NCBI GenBank assembly: GCA_015698045.1
Contig: BLAL01000208.1
Span: 620,001 to 684,000, forward strand
DNA from: Rhizophagus clarus
Lineage: Eukaryota; Glomeromycota; Glomeromycetes; Glomerales; Glomeraceae
Direction of reading: 5' to 3'
DNA length: 64,000 nucleotides
Shown here: positions 43,410 to 54,967 of the stretch, piece by piece
How positions within the stretch are numbered: position 1 is the first letter of the stretch
Layout: each line of letters opens with the position of its first letter
The notes under the pieces: generated by a model
Seen by the model: the letters and a program-made list of their open reading frames with translations, nothing else
Databases searched by the model: none
What the model was told of the DNA's origin: nothing
Program-made: the position numbers and the translations under genes

Positions 43410-44280
43410 AGAAGTAAAGGGATAAAGTAAAATAAGAAAGAAAATGAGGAACAAAAGGGGCAATCGAGGATGAAGGGATGATGAAAGGGGAGATCAAGGA
43501 AGATAATGATGAAAGGAGTGATCAAGAATAAAAGAATGCTGAAAGGAGTGGTCAAGGATGAAAGAGAAACGAAAGAATTGATCAAGGATAAAATAGTGCA
43601 ATCAAAGACAAAAAAGGAACGAAAAAAACAATCAAGAACAAAATAATGATGAAAGGAGCGATTAAAGATAAAGGGGAATGAAAGGAACAATCAAGGACAA
43701 ATAGTGATGAAAGGTGAGATCAAGGGTGAAGAGGGAACGAAAGAAACGATCAAGGACAAAATAATGATGAAAGGAGCGATTAAGGATAAAAGGGGAATGA
43801 AAGGAACAATCAAGGATGAAATAATAATGAAAGGAGAGATCAAGGATGAGGGGGAACAAAAGTAACGATTAAGGATGAAATAATAATAATAAAAGGAGAA
43901 ATCAAGGATGAAGAGGGAATAAAAGAAACGATCAAAGACGAAAGGGAATGAAAGAAACGACCAAAGACGAAAGAGGGAACAAAAGGAATGATCAAGGAGA
44001 AAAAGGGAACAAAAGAAACGATAAAGAATAAAAGAGGGAGCAAAAGAAACGATAAAGGACAAAAGTGGAAGCAAAAGAAACAATAAAAAACGAAAGTGAG
44101 AATAAAAAGAAACGATAAAGGACGGGGGGAACAAAAGAACAATGAAGGATGAAAAAATGATGAAAAGATGATGGAAAAATGATAAAGAATGAAATGAAAA
44201 GATGATTATAAAGGAAGTGAGGCGGCCATAAATATTATGAAAATAAAATCGCAAAAAAAGAAAAGCCCAGCCGAAAAAAA
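43410..44280. repeat. purine-rich degenerate minisatellite
   Basis: The plus strand is almost all A and G, built from degenerate blocks such as ATCAAGGATGAA, ATGATGAAAGGAG and GGGAACGAAAGAA, with no fixed period. The long minus-strand frames (Ser/Phe/Leu/Ile-rich) that cross it are products of the base composition. Confidence 0.8.
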
Positions 44281-44343
44281 ACAAGAAAAGATGGTTAGTT
44301 AAAGAAGACAAATTTCTAAAGATTCAAAGTGTCTTGAACTTAC

Positions 44344-44455
44344 CGTTTACTGGAAACTTCCTGCAAAAGAGTGTGTTAACGTTAATTAACGAAAAAAAAT
44401 TGACAATGCTGAAAAAGAAACTTACCAGAAGCTCCAAAGCCAAGAAAATAAGCAC
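44344..44455 (-). other. two micro-exon-like segments
   Basis: On the minus strand, TTTGTAG precedes a 30-nt segment (44455-44426) that is followed by GTAAGT. A 65-nt intron-like stretch ends TTTTGCAG, and a 17-nt segment (44360-44344) is followed by GTAAGT. The sequences before the two acceptors share TTAAYTAACGTT, so the exon-intron unit may be duplicated. If in phase 0, the first encodes VLIFLALELL; with one base carried over it reads GAYFLGFGAS. Confidence 0.4.
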
Positions 44456-44639
44456 CTACAAAAAAAGAACGTTAGTTAATGTTGATTTATAATAAAGAAA
44501 AAACAACTTAGAAAATAAAATATACAGAAAAAAAAATCGCGTATAAAAAAAAACAAAAAAAAACAATTTAGAATCACGTGATAGGGTGGCAAAAAATCAT
44601 GTACCACCCGGACAATTTTTTGTCAAAAGTGTATTTAGG

Positions 44640-45700
44640 AATCGTACTTTAACAGAATTATAAGCCAAGAACAATTATTTACCGAATTCAAAAGATTTTG
44701 CATCCTCATGGACAAGATATTCAAGGTGTAATTCATTCGTTTCAACAAATTGAAAATGGATTTTGCGATTATCTACGAAGACGGAATTCGTTTGTATATA
44801 CAGTACTTTAATAAAGTTTAAAATAACATATATAATTATTAATACTTAATTTGTTTCTTAGCGTGGTCAGGTAATGATTCTTTGTGTGCTATCAATATTT
44901 TCTTAAATCTTTGGTTGATCATACATTTAAACCGATGTGTACATGGAAATATTAAAGAATTAGAATTTAATGGATACGATGAAGCTATAATTCAGGTAAA
45001 ATAAAATAACCCTTTTAAATCATTTTTCTTTAAATTTATAATTATTAGTTATAGTTATCACTTCTTGGCATATATTTACTAATACAACAACTTTAAATGC
45101 TTACGATAATATTCTTGATGTGATACTTAGTATAACCAAGAAAAAGTTTTCTCGTATTGGTAACGAGCATAATAGATGAAATTCACTAATTACTGATCTA
45201 GATCTTGCTCAAGCAAGAGAACTTGGAGAAGCATTATATATTTAAGATAAATCAAAAACATGGGCAACATTTAACTGCCTTGTCCATTATGAAAGGGATG
45301 CGGGTTAAAAAGAATCATTGATGAGATCTATTCGTAAAGCAAATTTCCAAAATGAAATTTTTAATATTTTAACAAACTTGAAGAATTTAATAAAAATGGG
45401 ATAAATGGTAATTTTTATTTTATTACATAATTGCATTATTTATTTATTTATTTATTTATTTTTATTTATTTATTTGTTTGTTTGTTTGTTTGTTTATTTA
45501 TTTATTGAATTACAAAACATTTCTTAAATCAATATTATTTAGACGTATGGGCTACAATTTTCAGAAGCCATGCACGTAGAGAAGGCATTAATTTTGAAAA
45601 TTAAAATCAGCAATTTATCAGTAATATATTTTTAGGAATTAAAGAATTCAAATTAATGATTCCTTTCGCGTCAAGTAATACGAGTGTCATTAATAGAAAA
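44640..45700 (+). pseudogene. decayed transposon-related ORF
   Basis: Pieces read IYRIQKILHPHGQDIQGVIH then SFQQIENGFCDYLRRR (44680-44800). Then WSGNDSLCAINIFLNLWLII... FNGYDEAIIQ (44865-44998) ends at a GTAAAA donor. Then TSWHIFTNTTTLNAYDNILD and LITDLDLAQARELGEALY (45062-45245), RSIRKANFQNEIFNILTNLK near 45330, and WATIFRSHARREGINFEN near 45548. The FTNTTTLxAY and D-x-DxAQAxG pattern occurs in MULE-associated proteins of AM fungi as far as I recall. Stops and frame changes show decay. Family assignment is tentative. Confidence 0.45.
45437..45507. repeat. (ATTT)n / (GTTT)n microsatellite
   Basis: About 17 tetranucleotide repeats: ATTT units, a central GTTT block, then ATTT again. It lies within the decayed ORF region. 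Confidence 0.9.
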
Positions 45701-45719
45701 ATCAAGATTAATAGGTAAC

Positions 45720-46740
45720 CAATATTTATATTATATATATATTTCGTACAGGCAACTTTGTATCTGATTTTTTCTTTTTAATGATGTATCTGAATAATAT
45801 TAATTAATTTAAATTACACAAATAAAATGAATTTAGTAAAAATAAATAATATTAAAGATTTTTTTACACACACACTGAACATTTTAATAATTTTAAATAT
45901 CTAGATACTTGTTTGTTGGAAATCAATCTATTTTCCGATGCAATTAACAATGAAAATTTTATGGATCGTAATTCGTAGATATTCTATTATATATAGTAAA
46001 GGCCTGATCTCTGATCTTTTTATTTATTTGATGTTATATACATGTTACCAATTCTAAACGTATTTTAATCACGTAAAACCCCTCTAATTGAGTTGCCGAC
46101 CGTCTTTCTATTTTAAACCCATCGATCTAGGCTATACCATCACTAGGTAAATCAAAAAGAGACATCTAAGTCTAAAGAAAAATCTAAATCTAAAAAAAAG
46201 TAATAAAAAAATTAAAAAATCCTTAATCTACGCCAAAAAAAGAAATAAATCATACTTAAATCGCAAATGCAACATCTATGAACCGGAATGTAATAATTTG
46301 TGTGTTTAAATACGCGTAATTGCTGGATTTTTCTTTCATTAAAAAATAATGATGTGTGTAAATCCTTATTAGAATGTTGAATTTAATATTTTTGATTATA
46401 GGAAATGGAAAAAGGGGAAATGTAAATTATGACTGTGTGTTGTAAGCACGTAGAGGGTGATGATGAGGGAGAAACAAATTAGAAACCTCTTAATTTTATT
46501 TCTATGTAATCACGAATAAATTGCGGTTTGTTTTGTTTTTTAACATGATAAGTGACTTCTTCAGCAGGTAAATCAAATCAGATCAGATGAATACATGAGC
46601 TACCGTATTAGGTCTATCCAGATCTTTAGAATAGGGTCTTTGCTTGATTGATAAAAAATTGAATCTTTAGTCGTGTAGTACTTGTTCCGGTCTTTAAGAT
46701 AACGGAAACGTTTCCAGGACAGATGATGTATCGTTCTAAT
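45720..46740. other. intergenic, no gene seen
   Basis: AT-rich. Short repeats of AAATCTAAATCTAAA type lie near 46165-46195. No reading frame with recognisable content. Confidence 0.4.
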
Positions 46741-46765
46741 GACGGTATCATTCGGGTTATCCCGG

Positions 46766-47640
46766 TTAGCTTAGAAGCACACCCTTTACCTTGAAAGTAA
46801 GTATCGTAATTTTAACACTAGAGAACGCGACGGGTGGCTCTATTCCAACAAGTATATTTCTTATTTCGATGAATATCAAATTTAAATCTTTATAAAACTT
46901 TAAGTATCGGCCTTCGCTTAATTCGGACTGAAGTTTCTTGTCTAGGTCATAACTGACTCGTTTGATTGGCGTAAAATTTAAGATCTTTGATAAGGAGTGC
47001 GGATAATCTAACGAATGCATGTGAACATACCTAAATAAATGATTTCTTTTTTTGTAACAACTTGATAAACGTGCTTGTACGTTTCTGCAAGTCTACATGA
47101 ATAGATTCTATTGCGTAATGTCTCGAGTTTAACCAATAAAAAGTCTTTGATGCGGTTAAAATATGTATCTCTAACTGTTTAGGAATTTTAAATTCATCAG
47201 TAAACTCTTTGTTCCCATCTTTCTTGTAGTTATGTTTAGAAAAAAATTGCTGACGATGTATTTAACATTAGGAGTTTTTCTTGAAGAGTAAAACGTTCGC
47301 ATGTCATTTTCCAACTCGGGAGAGTTTGTAAATATAAATCTTTTTACTAAGATCAGCATCAGCTAACCGCAAAAAGTAAAAATCTTTTTGTATATGAGGA
47401 AGATATTATTTTGCCACGTGAATCTTTACCCACGAAAAACATTTTCGTATAGAATTTTAGAGAATGAGCAGGTCGGCATATACGTAAAGAAAGAGTATCA
47501 TTGTTTTTGGAAGACAGGACAGTAAGCTTGCGAGAGGCATGAGATGTTACCAGAGTTATAAGGAAAGGAAAGACCAAGAGGTCGAACACAAAGTTATTCC
47601 AAATATTAGGGAGAACAAAAACTTAGGAATGTAGGGTGCA
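46766..47640 (-). pseudogene. decayed gene of unknown family
   Basis: Higher GC than its surroundings. Minus-strand pieces: RICRPAHSLKFYTKMFFVGK near 47440-47490, FTDEFKIPKQLEIHILTASK then TFYWLNSRHYAIESIHVDLQ near 47090-47210, and a frame from 47020 to 46766. Frame changes and stops occur near 47035 and 47340. The composition suggests former coding sequence, but I do not recognise it. Confidence 0.35.
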
Positions 47641-48014
47641 GGCTCTTCGGGGTACGAACGAATTCTTTTTAAGGACGGAAATAAAAAGAACTTTTCTTCT
47701 TTGGGTATAGGTAAAATTTGATCTAGTGATTTCTTACTAATAAAAGAAAGGAACTTTCCTCCTTTTGATTTAGCTGAAATTTAATTTGGAAAAAAAACCT
47801 GTTATCGTGAATTCGTGAGAAAACCCTGTTTATAAATTTTTCATATGAAAAACATATATATAAATTAGACGCGCAAAGCGTATGAATTTGATAAAAAAAA
47901 AAAAAAAAATTTTTTTTTCTTACTTCCTGATTCGTTTTTTTTTTTAAAAAAAAAAAATTTTATCTCTATTTTCATTTTAACCATTTTTTTACCTTGTTTT
48001 CTAAATTAATATCT
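47641..48014. other. upstream region of coiled-coil gene
   Basis: Contains paired A and T homopolymer runs (47893-47918, 47936-47957). TATATAAATTAGACGC near 47857 could be the TATA region. Confidence 0.4.
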
Positions 48015-49094
48015 ATGGATGTAGAAACAGAACAATCAATAAATATATTACATAACAAAATTTCTGACGAACCTACAAGTGATAATGAATTTATTTTAAT
48101 TACAAATAAATTTTCTATTTTCAAAGGCAAAAAATATTCTAAAATCGACGATTCATGGAAAGACGAAAATCAACCTGACATCTCGAGTGTTCTGTCAAAA
48201 TTTTCATCCAAACTTAATCTTAATGATGATGACAACTATGACACTAACAAAATTCAGTTGCTCGAAGATGAGAACGTTCATTTAAAAAACGAAATAGAAA
48301 AACTAAATAATAAAATCCAATCACTAGGAGAAGATAAAAAGGAAGAAATAAATCTTAATGATGATGACAACTATGACACTAACAAAATTCAGTTGCTCGA
48401 AGATGAGAACGTTCATTTAAAAAACGAAATAGAAAAACTAAATAATAAGATCCAATCACTAGGAGAAGATAAAAAGGAAATTGTTAAAAGGAAAGTATCT
48501 GGAAAGCACGCCAGTCAAAGAACAATGAAAGAGACAATAATCAAGTTCTATAATAATTATAAGGCTTATGATCAAAATTATGAAGATTTTAATGAATTTT
48601 CAAAGGTATGCTTGAGCGATAATGCCAAAGAAAGAGGAAAAATGCTGAAAACCGTTATCGATAAGATGAAAGGCAAAGCTTGTATGGGCCTTTATAAATT
48701 ATATATTGAATTAGAATTGATTTCAAAAGAGTATAAAGTTAAATTTGGAAAAATTGGCAAAAAAGTCGCAAATAGCGATTTGAAACAAATTATTAAAACT
48801 TCGAAAAAGGCGTCAGTATATTTTAAAAAAGTAAAATATTTTTACTTTATTTGCAAGCATACAAGAAAGAATGCTTGGAAAAAGTGTGATATTCCACCGA
48901 CGTTTTGGGAGACGGTTAATGTTTCGACATGGGAAAGTATTTTACAATCATTAAATCTAAAGAATGATATAACAGATGATGATTCTGAAGAATCAGGAAA
49001 TTCAGAAGGTAGAAAGATTCTTATAAAATCAATATTAATTAACTAATAATCATTGATATTAATTTATATTTCCTTTTCTTTAGGTGCTTCTTAA
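48015..49094 (+). CDS. coiled-coil protein with recent internal duplication
   Basis: Exons 48015-49008 and 49084-49094 (GT..AG intron), giving 334 residues and ending SEGAS. I place the start at the first ATG (MDVETEQS). Residues about 68-155 are two almost identical copies of a 45-residue segment (LNDDDNYDTNKIQLLEDENV then HLKNEIEKLNNKIQSLGEDK) forming a heptad-type coiled coil. A basic linker (KRKVSGKHASQRTMKE) follows, then a helical C-terminal domain (IIKFYNNYKAYDQNYEDFNE ... CMGLYKLYIELELISKEYKV ... PPTFWETVNVSTWESILQSL) and an acidic tail. I recall related uncharacterised proteins in AM fungi, but no function. The frame is intact, so it is probably expressed. Confidence 0.7.
48216..48480 (+). 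repeat. 135-bp in-frame tandem duplication
   Basis: 48216-48350 and 48351-48480 are nearly identical, with one substitution seen (AATAAAATCC versus AATAAGATCC). The period of 135 bp is 45 codons and keeps the coiled-coil register. The high identity points to a recent event or ongoing homogenisation. Confidence 0.9.
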
Positions 49095-50680
49095 ATCAAA
49101 TTTTTTGGGGGGGTTGTTTTTTTTACGTATTTTGGTAATGTAAGGATTTCTGGTTTTTTAATAAAAAACAAAGATTAAATAAATGTAATAAATTTTTCTT
49201 TGGGCACACAGCCGTTACATAAAGCGTTATGTATCGACTCCTTATTTGTCACAATATGTCACACCCCACTTTTTAATTTAAAAATCATATTTGTCACGTT
49301 ATTTGTCACATGGTTTAATTTCTTAATGCCGTAATGCTGGCCAAAAATCGGGGGTCGATGCGCCGATCGATCGATAAATTATAAAATCCTTTACTATTAA
49401 ATTTATGACGCATTAATATTACCTGAAGTAATATACATTTATCCCTTGTGCTATAGGAAAATAAATTTCCGGAATTTTTATAGATGTTTATCACTCTATG
49501 CGGAAACTAGATTTTTTGTTTTAGATATTCTCTCTTTATTGAATGCCGACAGATTTAATAAAATTACGTCCATCGACATAAAAATATACATCTTTACAAT
49601 AAGTCACTGAGTTTCGAGTTTCAAGTGATACAATACTACATATAATTCAAAATACATGAACAAAATAAAAATAAACGTGGCATTGCATGAATAAAACATT
49701 ATGAAAATACTAAACTAGACAATAAAGAAAATATTACTGTCGTATTCTCAAACTAACTAGATTAAATTACTCCCGAACACCTACTGTAATTATTGCTACA
49801 ATCTTGTTATTAGTATTAAAATCCTTAAAAACATTTATTTATTTATTTATTGAAATAATATTGGAGAAAATTGCCTATCGATACATGAAGCAAAGACACT
49901 CTAGAATTCTCCTGCGTCCAAGGCCCAGATCCAACGTTGCTTGTCCACATTGTTTCTTGTTCCAGATTGAGCTTCAAGTGCATTTACAAAACCAATTTTG
50001 ACTTTCATATAGAAGAACTTTATAAATTAGCTAAATAAGTTCCAATCAAACTTGTCCGGAACTTTTATAAATGATTTCCATATAGTCTTTCAATAATTAA
50101 CATGCATTTTTTTTTTTTTTTTGATTTTTAGATAAAATTTAAAGATTATAATTTTTAGATAAAATTTAAAGATTATAATTTTTAAATAAAAATTGATTTT
50201 ACTGGCGTTTAATTTGCGCTTATTATTTACAAATTACAATTAATTTTAAGATAGAATAAAAAGTTAAATAAGATTATTTAAATATAACAATTATGCATGT
50301 CTAAAATTTACATATTGCTTATAATTGACAATTTTATTAAACTCAAATAATGCATTTATAAGGTTAATATTGATATTCACATAGATAATTATAGATATAT
50401 AATACAGGCTTTCATATAAACTAGGCTAACACTAAATTTTGCCAAATAATATTCTTTTTTTTAATGGTAAAATTTGTGATTTTAGCGATATCGTGATTTG
50501 TGATTACAATATTTTCAACTCTATGCCATTTATCGAAAGAAATGTATACAATTTATTAATTTAAAATATTTTAGAGTTCGAAAATTCGACATGAAAAAAA
50601 GCATTCTTACAGTCTTAACATAATTAAGGAAAAAACCTTTAGGCTTTAGCAATATCACAAACAATTCTTATTTTCCACTT
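49095..50680. other. intergenic, no gene seen
   Basis: AT-rich. A ~28-bp direct repeat TTTTTAGATAAAATTTAAAG lies at about 50125-50185. A T run lies at 50106-50122. No gene is supportable. Confidence 0.45.
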
Positions 50681-51048
50681 TTAAATCAATGTTCGTCTAT
50701 GGATAAAAATATATTCACGTAAGTTTCCTATTTCTGCCCATTCGGCTTCACTACTAGTAAGACCATAGAAATCAATAATAAGAATTGTGATTTTATATTT
50801 GACATCAATATAATCTTTATCCACATTTCTAAAAGCATATTTTTCTTTAGTTTTTATATGAACGAATTTTCTCAATTGCAGGGGGATATTACATATTTTG
50901 CATGATTATAGTCATTTGTAGAGGTGCCTTAATGACGTGACGTAACCTTAAATTAAGTCACGTCATAGACGTATGATACATGTAACTCAAAAGCAAATTT
51001 GACGTAATGACACATGCCGTAATTTGAGACGCATGCCATATTGCCGTA

Positions 51049-53732
51049 TTAAAATATAATAAAATTGTCAAATTTTACATTTTCAAAGATCGGTTGTGTA
51101 AGATCAATAATGTCCTCCAATATTAAAGTAGTACGTCTTTGTGTATCTTCTCTTTCCTAAACTACCTGATCTTCCGCTAATAATAGATAATTAGTTTTAT
51201 TATCATTATCATCTAAAGCAATAATTTCACCAGTATTAGCAACTTTTCTTAATTCTGCTTCATCTAAATGCTTTCCATAATACGATAATTCAGTTTTAAT
51301 GCTTGTCAAATAATAAGAACGAATTTTAGAAATGCCTTCAAGATTTTGAACATCAAGCCTCGTACGTCTATCTCCAATAATCCATTTAAGTACAGAAAAA
51401 TTTCATTCACATCCTGCTTGTGAAACAGTAGTACCAAATAGACGAAGGGCAAGATCTCGTAAATGCATGATATGGTTTGCTTCTTATAGAACCTCACCAT
51501 AATTCGGGTGTATCCATATTTTTTTCATAAGGTAAATCATAAGATTTAAGCTTTTGATCATATTTTCGGAACTGAGTAAGAAGTTCTCTGCATTCTTGTT
51601 CAGAATATCCTAAATTTTGCCAAAGAGTTGTGGCAGTTATTGCTGCATTTCTAAATCCTTCATCATTAAGTCCCAAACCTAAAAAATCAAGATAATTTTT
51701 AACAATAATGATTTTAAAAATTAACAGCAAAATAGTATATACCTCGAAATAAGGGTGAAGAAAATAACATAATAGGTAAGCAGGATGCTGAAACTCAAGA
51801 TAACGATGATTAAAAATCTGAATTGCTGAGTTTTGAAGGGATTTGATGAGGGAAGACGAAATATAGCAACTGCTAATTTAATCATTTGCATAAAACAATC
51901 AGCTAAAGAAGCTGATTTTGCTTCAAGAATATTAATACATTCCTTGATAGGAGCCCAAATGGAACGAATATGATGGCAATTTGTAAAAAATTCTTCGTCT
52001 TGAATTAAGAGATAAACATTTGAATTTGTAACAATACCGTTATGTTCTAATAAAATCTATAGTATTTAATTGTTAGAATTATTATTATAAATAAAAATAA
52101 AGAATATGAATAAAAATTTTAAAAAATAATCTTACCCAGTCAAAAACAGGACGCGCACGTAAAATTGAATCTGCTGACATATATAATGAACCAATCTAGT
52201 CTTACACCATGTTTGCAATCTCTCAATATTAATCTTTATATCTTTTAAACCTTGAGCTAAAATTGCAGAACCTTGATGCGAGTTATTAAAAAATCCTGTA
52301 ATCATTTCACAATTCGCAATAAACTCCTTTATATCTACTAAATCAGCTGCTATCAAGTTAATAGCATGAGCCGCACATCGTATATCCCAAATATGACCAT
52401 ATTTTTTTCTATTATTCTTCTAGCAACTCGACAATTGGAAGCATTGTCAGTGACAACTGCTGTAAATTTATCTAAACCAATTTTCTCTATGATATCTGAT
52501 ATTTCTGAAGCAAGAAATTCTCCTGTATGTAATTCCATAGAATAATTGCGCAAAGCAACTAAATATTCTTTTCTATTAGAAGTTGTTATGACATGACATA
52601 ATTATAAAGTAATTCATTTCGTTTGGACGTCCAACCGTCTAATGATGCTAATTATATGATAAGAATTAATAAATTAAAAATAAGTAATTAACATAATTAA
52701 AAATTAAATCTTCTTACTTAAACTATCTGCTATTTCCAATTCAGATTTAATCTTTTTATTAACACGCGAAATTTCTTCATTTAGAAGTCTACCAGACAAA
52801 GTGGTTCAAGATGGAGAGATATATGCTGGATTTAAATTTTTGAGTAAATCCAAACAAAAGGATTTTCAACAACTTCTTCAAAAGGGTTTCCTGCCATCAC
52901 TCATGCCTTTAATAAAGAGTAATCAATACGGCTATTTATTTCAGGAGGAAGTGATTCATCTGAATTAAAATGGTTTACAATTTTGGTTTGTTTATACTGA
53001 GACCTTGGAATTTGAGTTTGATCTTGTCTTGTGAAGAATGTATCTTTCGAGTATAATTCATTATATTTCCATGCTAATACTTGCTAACATCTTCAGGACT
53101 AGGGATGGCAACGGTCACGGTTATTAACCGGTCATGACCGGTTATGACCGTGACCGATATCGGTCGGTCAAAGGTTCTGACCGACCGTTTAACCGACCGT
53201 TTTAACCGACCGTTTAACCGACTGTTAACCGACCATTTAGCTAACCTTATCCATTTGACATTTCTTTTAACGAATTTAATCAATAAAAAAATCAAATAAC
53301 GTTTTTTTTCGCTAATAAAAACACTTTTTAACGTTTTATCTTGATTAAATTCGTTAAAAAGAAAAAAGTGGTCGGTTAAACGGTCGGTTAAACGGTCAGA
53401 AAAACGGTCAGCCAAAACGGTCGGTCGGTCAAAGGTCCTTAACCGGTTATAACCGACCGATAACCGACCGTGACCGACCGTTGCCATCCCTATTCAGGAC
53501 ATGTCAAACATTCATTTGCTAAGTGAGCTTTTAAAGCTACTGGCCTTCCCCTTGACCACTTCTTTTTGCAATGATAACATGTAGCTTTATTATGAACTGG
53601 ATTTATTTCTTCTTCTTGATTAAAATATTGCCATACTTTGTCAAATTTGGGCCTCCTTTATTAGTTTTCTTTCATGAAAAAAGTTTCAGATAAAGTATCA
53701 TTACTGTGCTTTTGCAAATCAGTTCTAGCCAT
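51049..53732 (-). pseudogene. hAT transposase, decayed and interrupted
   Basis: Starts MARTDLQKHSNDTLSE (53732). After a frameshift comes a BED zinc finger (KFDKVWQYF ... CYHCKKKW ... HLANEC, 53500-53640). A 393-bp MITE then interrupts the frame. The core follows: FTAVVTDNASNCRVARRIIE (near 52440), RCAAHAINLIAADLVDIKEF, FFNNSHQGSAILAQGLKDIK, and exon-like continuation through LNDEGFRNAAITATTLWQNL. The C-terminal dimerisation block has SQAGCEWNFSVLKWIIGDRR TRLDVQ (51310-51430), with the catalytic Glu in CEW. Several frameshifts and at least one intron (about 52060-52130) are present. It is inactive as read. Confidence 0.85.
53100..53492. mobile_element. hAT-type MITE nested in the hAT transposase, 393 bp
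   Basis: Ends TAGGGATGGCAACGGTC and, inverted at the right, the same TAGGGATGGCAACGGTC. A perfect 8-bp duplication TTCAGGAC flanks it (53092-53099, 53493-53500). The interior is made of ACCGACCGTTTAACCG-type repeats in both orientations, so the whole element can fold into a long hairpin. Confidence 0.95.
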
Positions 53733-54298
53733 TTCTATCATATAAGTTGTAGGTTATGACACATAAAATAAAAAGGAAGAAGTAAATTTTGCATTTATCA
53801 AATTCATTATGATTTATTATAAAAATGAAATCAGCGTAACACATTGTACTCCATAAGCATAAAATTAATTACATTTAAAAAAATTTTTAACAAAAAAATT
53901 ATTTTCTACAAAGATAAGACTTTGTAATAGATACAATTTATTATCAAGTTACGTCAAATACAATATGTCATACATCACACTTTGTGTCAAATATCAGTAA
54001 TTATAGCATTGGCTTTTATTATATCAAATGTCACAAGTTGTGACAAGCGTTATCCAGACATATGTCATATGACACATGACACAATATTATAACCTATAGT
54101 GAAGGCTGCACCTCTAATCATTTGTCATTTCACTGACTTGTTCAATGACTAAGTTCACCTGATCATTTGTGAGAAAGACTTGTTTTATCTCATCATTCAT
54201 GCTTTCTACTAAAGCTTCTTGAAATTTTAAAAGCTGTGCTACATTTTTTTTCACAATTTCATCATCTTCTTTAGCATTGAAAAAAATTGACCAATAAG

Positions 54299-54898
54299 TA
54301 AGGATGATCATCAATCCTATCAGTCCTACTCAGTCCTGGACTGGCTAGTCCCAGGACTTGTAGGACTGGACTGTGGTCTTTCATTTTCTTGTGGTGCAAT
54401 AGGATCAGTTTCGAGGACTGACCAGTTCTCATATTGGTCTTCATATAATAAACGATTTTTATATTAAATATAGTTATTAATTTAATAAAGATCTTTATAA
54501 AAAAATATAAGACTAACTGATTTTGAAATCACAAACAAATAAAATAATGATAATCAATTTTCTCCATCTATACACCTATATTTTTTTGAAAAAATACCCT
54601 AATTTATTAATTTAAAATATTTTAAGTTATATATATTTATGCACCTTGAAATTTGGTAATTTTTATTTGCAATCATTTTTTTTTTAAAAATAAAAGAAAA
54701 AAGGAAAAGTTTTTTATTTGTAAAAAAGAAAAAGACTGATCAGTCCTAAAAAAACTGCAGTTCTTAAAAAGACCAACAGTCTTATTGTATGTGATACAGG
54801 ACTGAAAGATCACAGTCCTACACTAAGATGGACTGGTCCATCTTTTTAAGGTGTAGACTCATAGGACTGTAGTCTTTTAGGACTGATGACCATCTTTA
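54299..54898. mobile_element. hAT-type MITE, 600 bp, AGTCC-rich ends
   Basis: Left end TAAGGATGATCATCAATCC and right end, read inwards, TAAAGATGGTCATCAGTCC. Flanked by CCAATAAG (54291-54298) and CCGATAAG (54899-54906), an 8-bp duplication with one mismatch. Both ends hold many AGTCCT/AGGACT motifs and the middle is AT-rich. No coding capacity. Confidence 0.8.
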
Positions 54899-54967
54899 CC
54901 GATAAGTAAAATTTAATGAAATAATATTGCTATTCATATTCTTCAAATAATTTAATTGCTGATCCAT

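Larger units (their letters stand above)
43133..44591. mobile_element. TIR-bounded element with purine-rich minisatellite (element 2)
   Basis: 18-bp inverted ends TGCCRCCCTATCACGTGA at 43133-43150 and 44574-44591, with one mismatch. Inside are AATTGGCTAAA and a TATAAATA motif near 43231, a purine-rich minisatellite (43410-44280), and micro-exon-like segments on the minus strand (44344-44455). No transposase was found, so it is non-autonomous. No clear target duplication was found. The ends and layout resemble the larger element at 61624-63892. Confidence 0.5.
50919..54116. mobile_element. hAT DNA transposon, 3,198 bp
   Basis: Ends TAGAGGTGC... and ...GCACCTCTA, flanked by GTCATTTG (50911-50918) and ATCATTTG (54117-54124), an 8-bp target duplication with one mismatch. 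Subterminal regions on both sides carry repeated TGACGTAA / GTCACA-type motifs (50935-51030, 53955-54085), likely transposase binding sites. It encodes a decayed transposase on the minus strand and contains a nested MITE. Confidence 0.9.
50681..54967 (-). pseudogene. old gene of unknown family split by two transposon insertions
   Basis: Minus-strand frame starting MDQQLNYLKNMNSNIISLNF (ATG at 54967) is interrupted at 54898 by a MITE and resumes in the same frame at 54298: YWSIFFNAKEDDEIVKKNVA ... VNLVIEQVSEMTND. It is interrupted again at 54116 by a hAT element and resumes at 50918 with YNHAKYVISPC. After one frameshift it continues RKFVHIKTKEKYAFRNVDKD ... GLTSSEAEWAEIGNLREYIF to 50681. Both insertion sites carry 8-bp target duplications, and ignoring one copy restores the reading frame. 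The protein (about 165 residues visible) is not recognised. Confidence 0.65.

Noticed and set aside
43349-44311. Several long minus-strand frames rich in Ser, Phe, Ile and Leu
   Set aside because: They run through a purine-rich minisatellite. Any TC-rich strand gives open Ser/Phe/Leu frames, and there are no domains or consistent starts.
45437-45507. ATTT/GTTT tandem as a regulatory element
   Set aside because: An ordinary microsatellite in a decayed region.
54114-54314. Stand-alone 66-residue gene at the hAT border
   Set aside because: Its frame continues across the adjacent MITE and into the far side of the hAT element, so it is a piece of a split gene.
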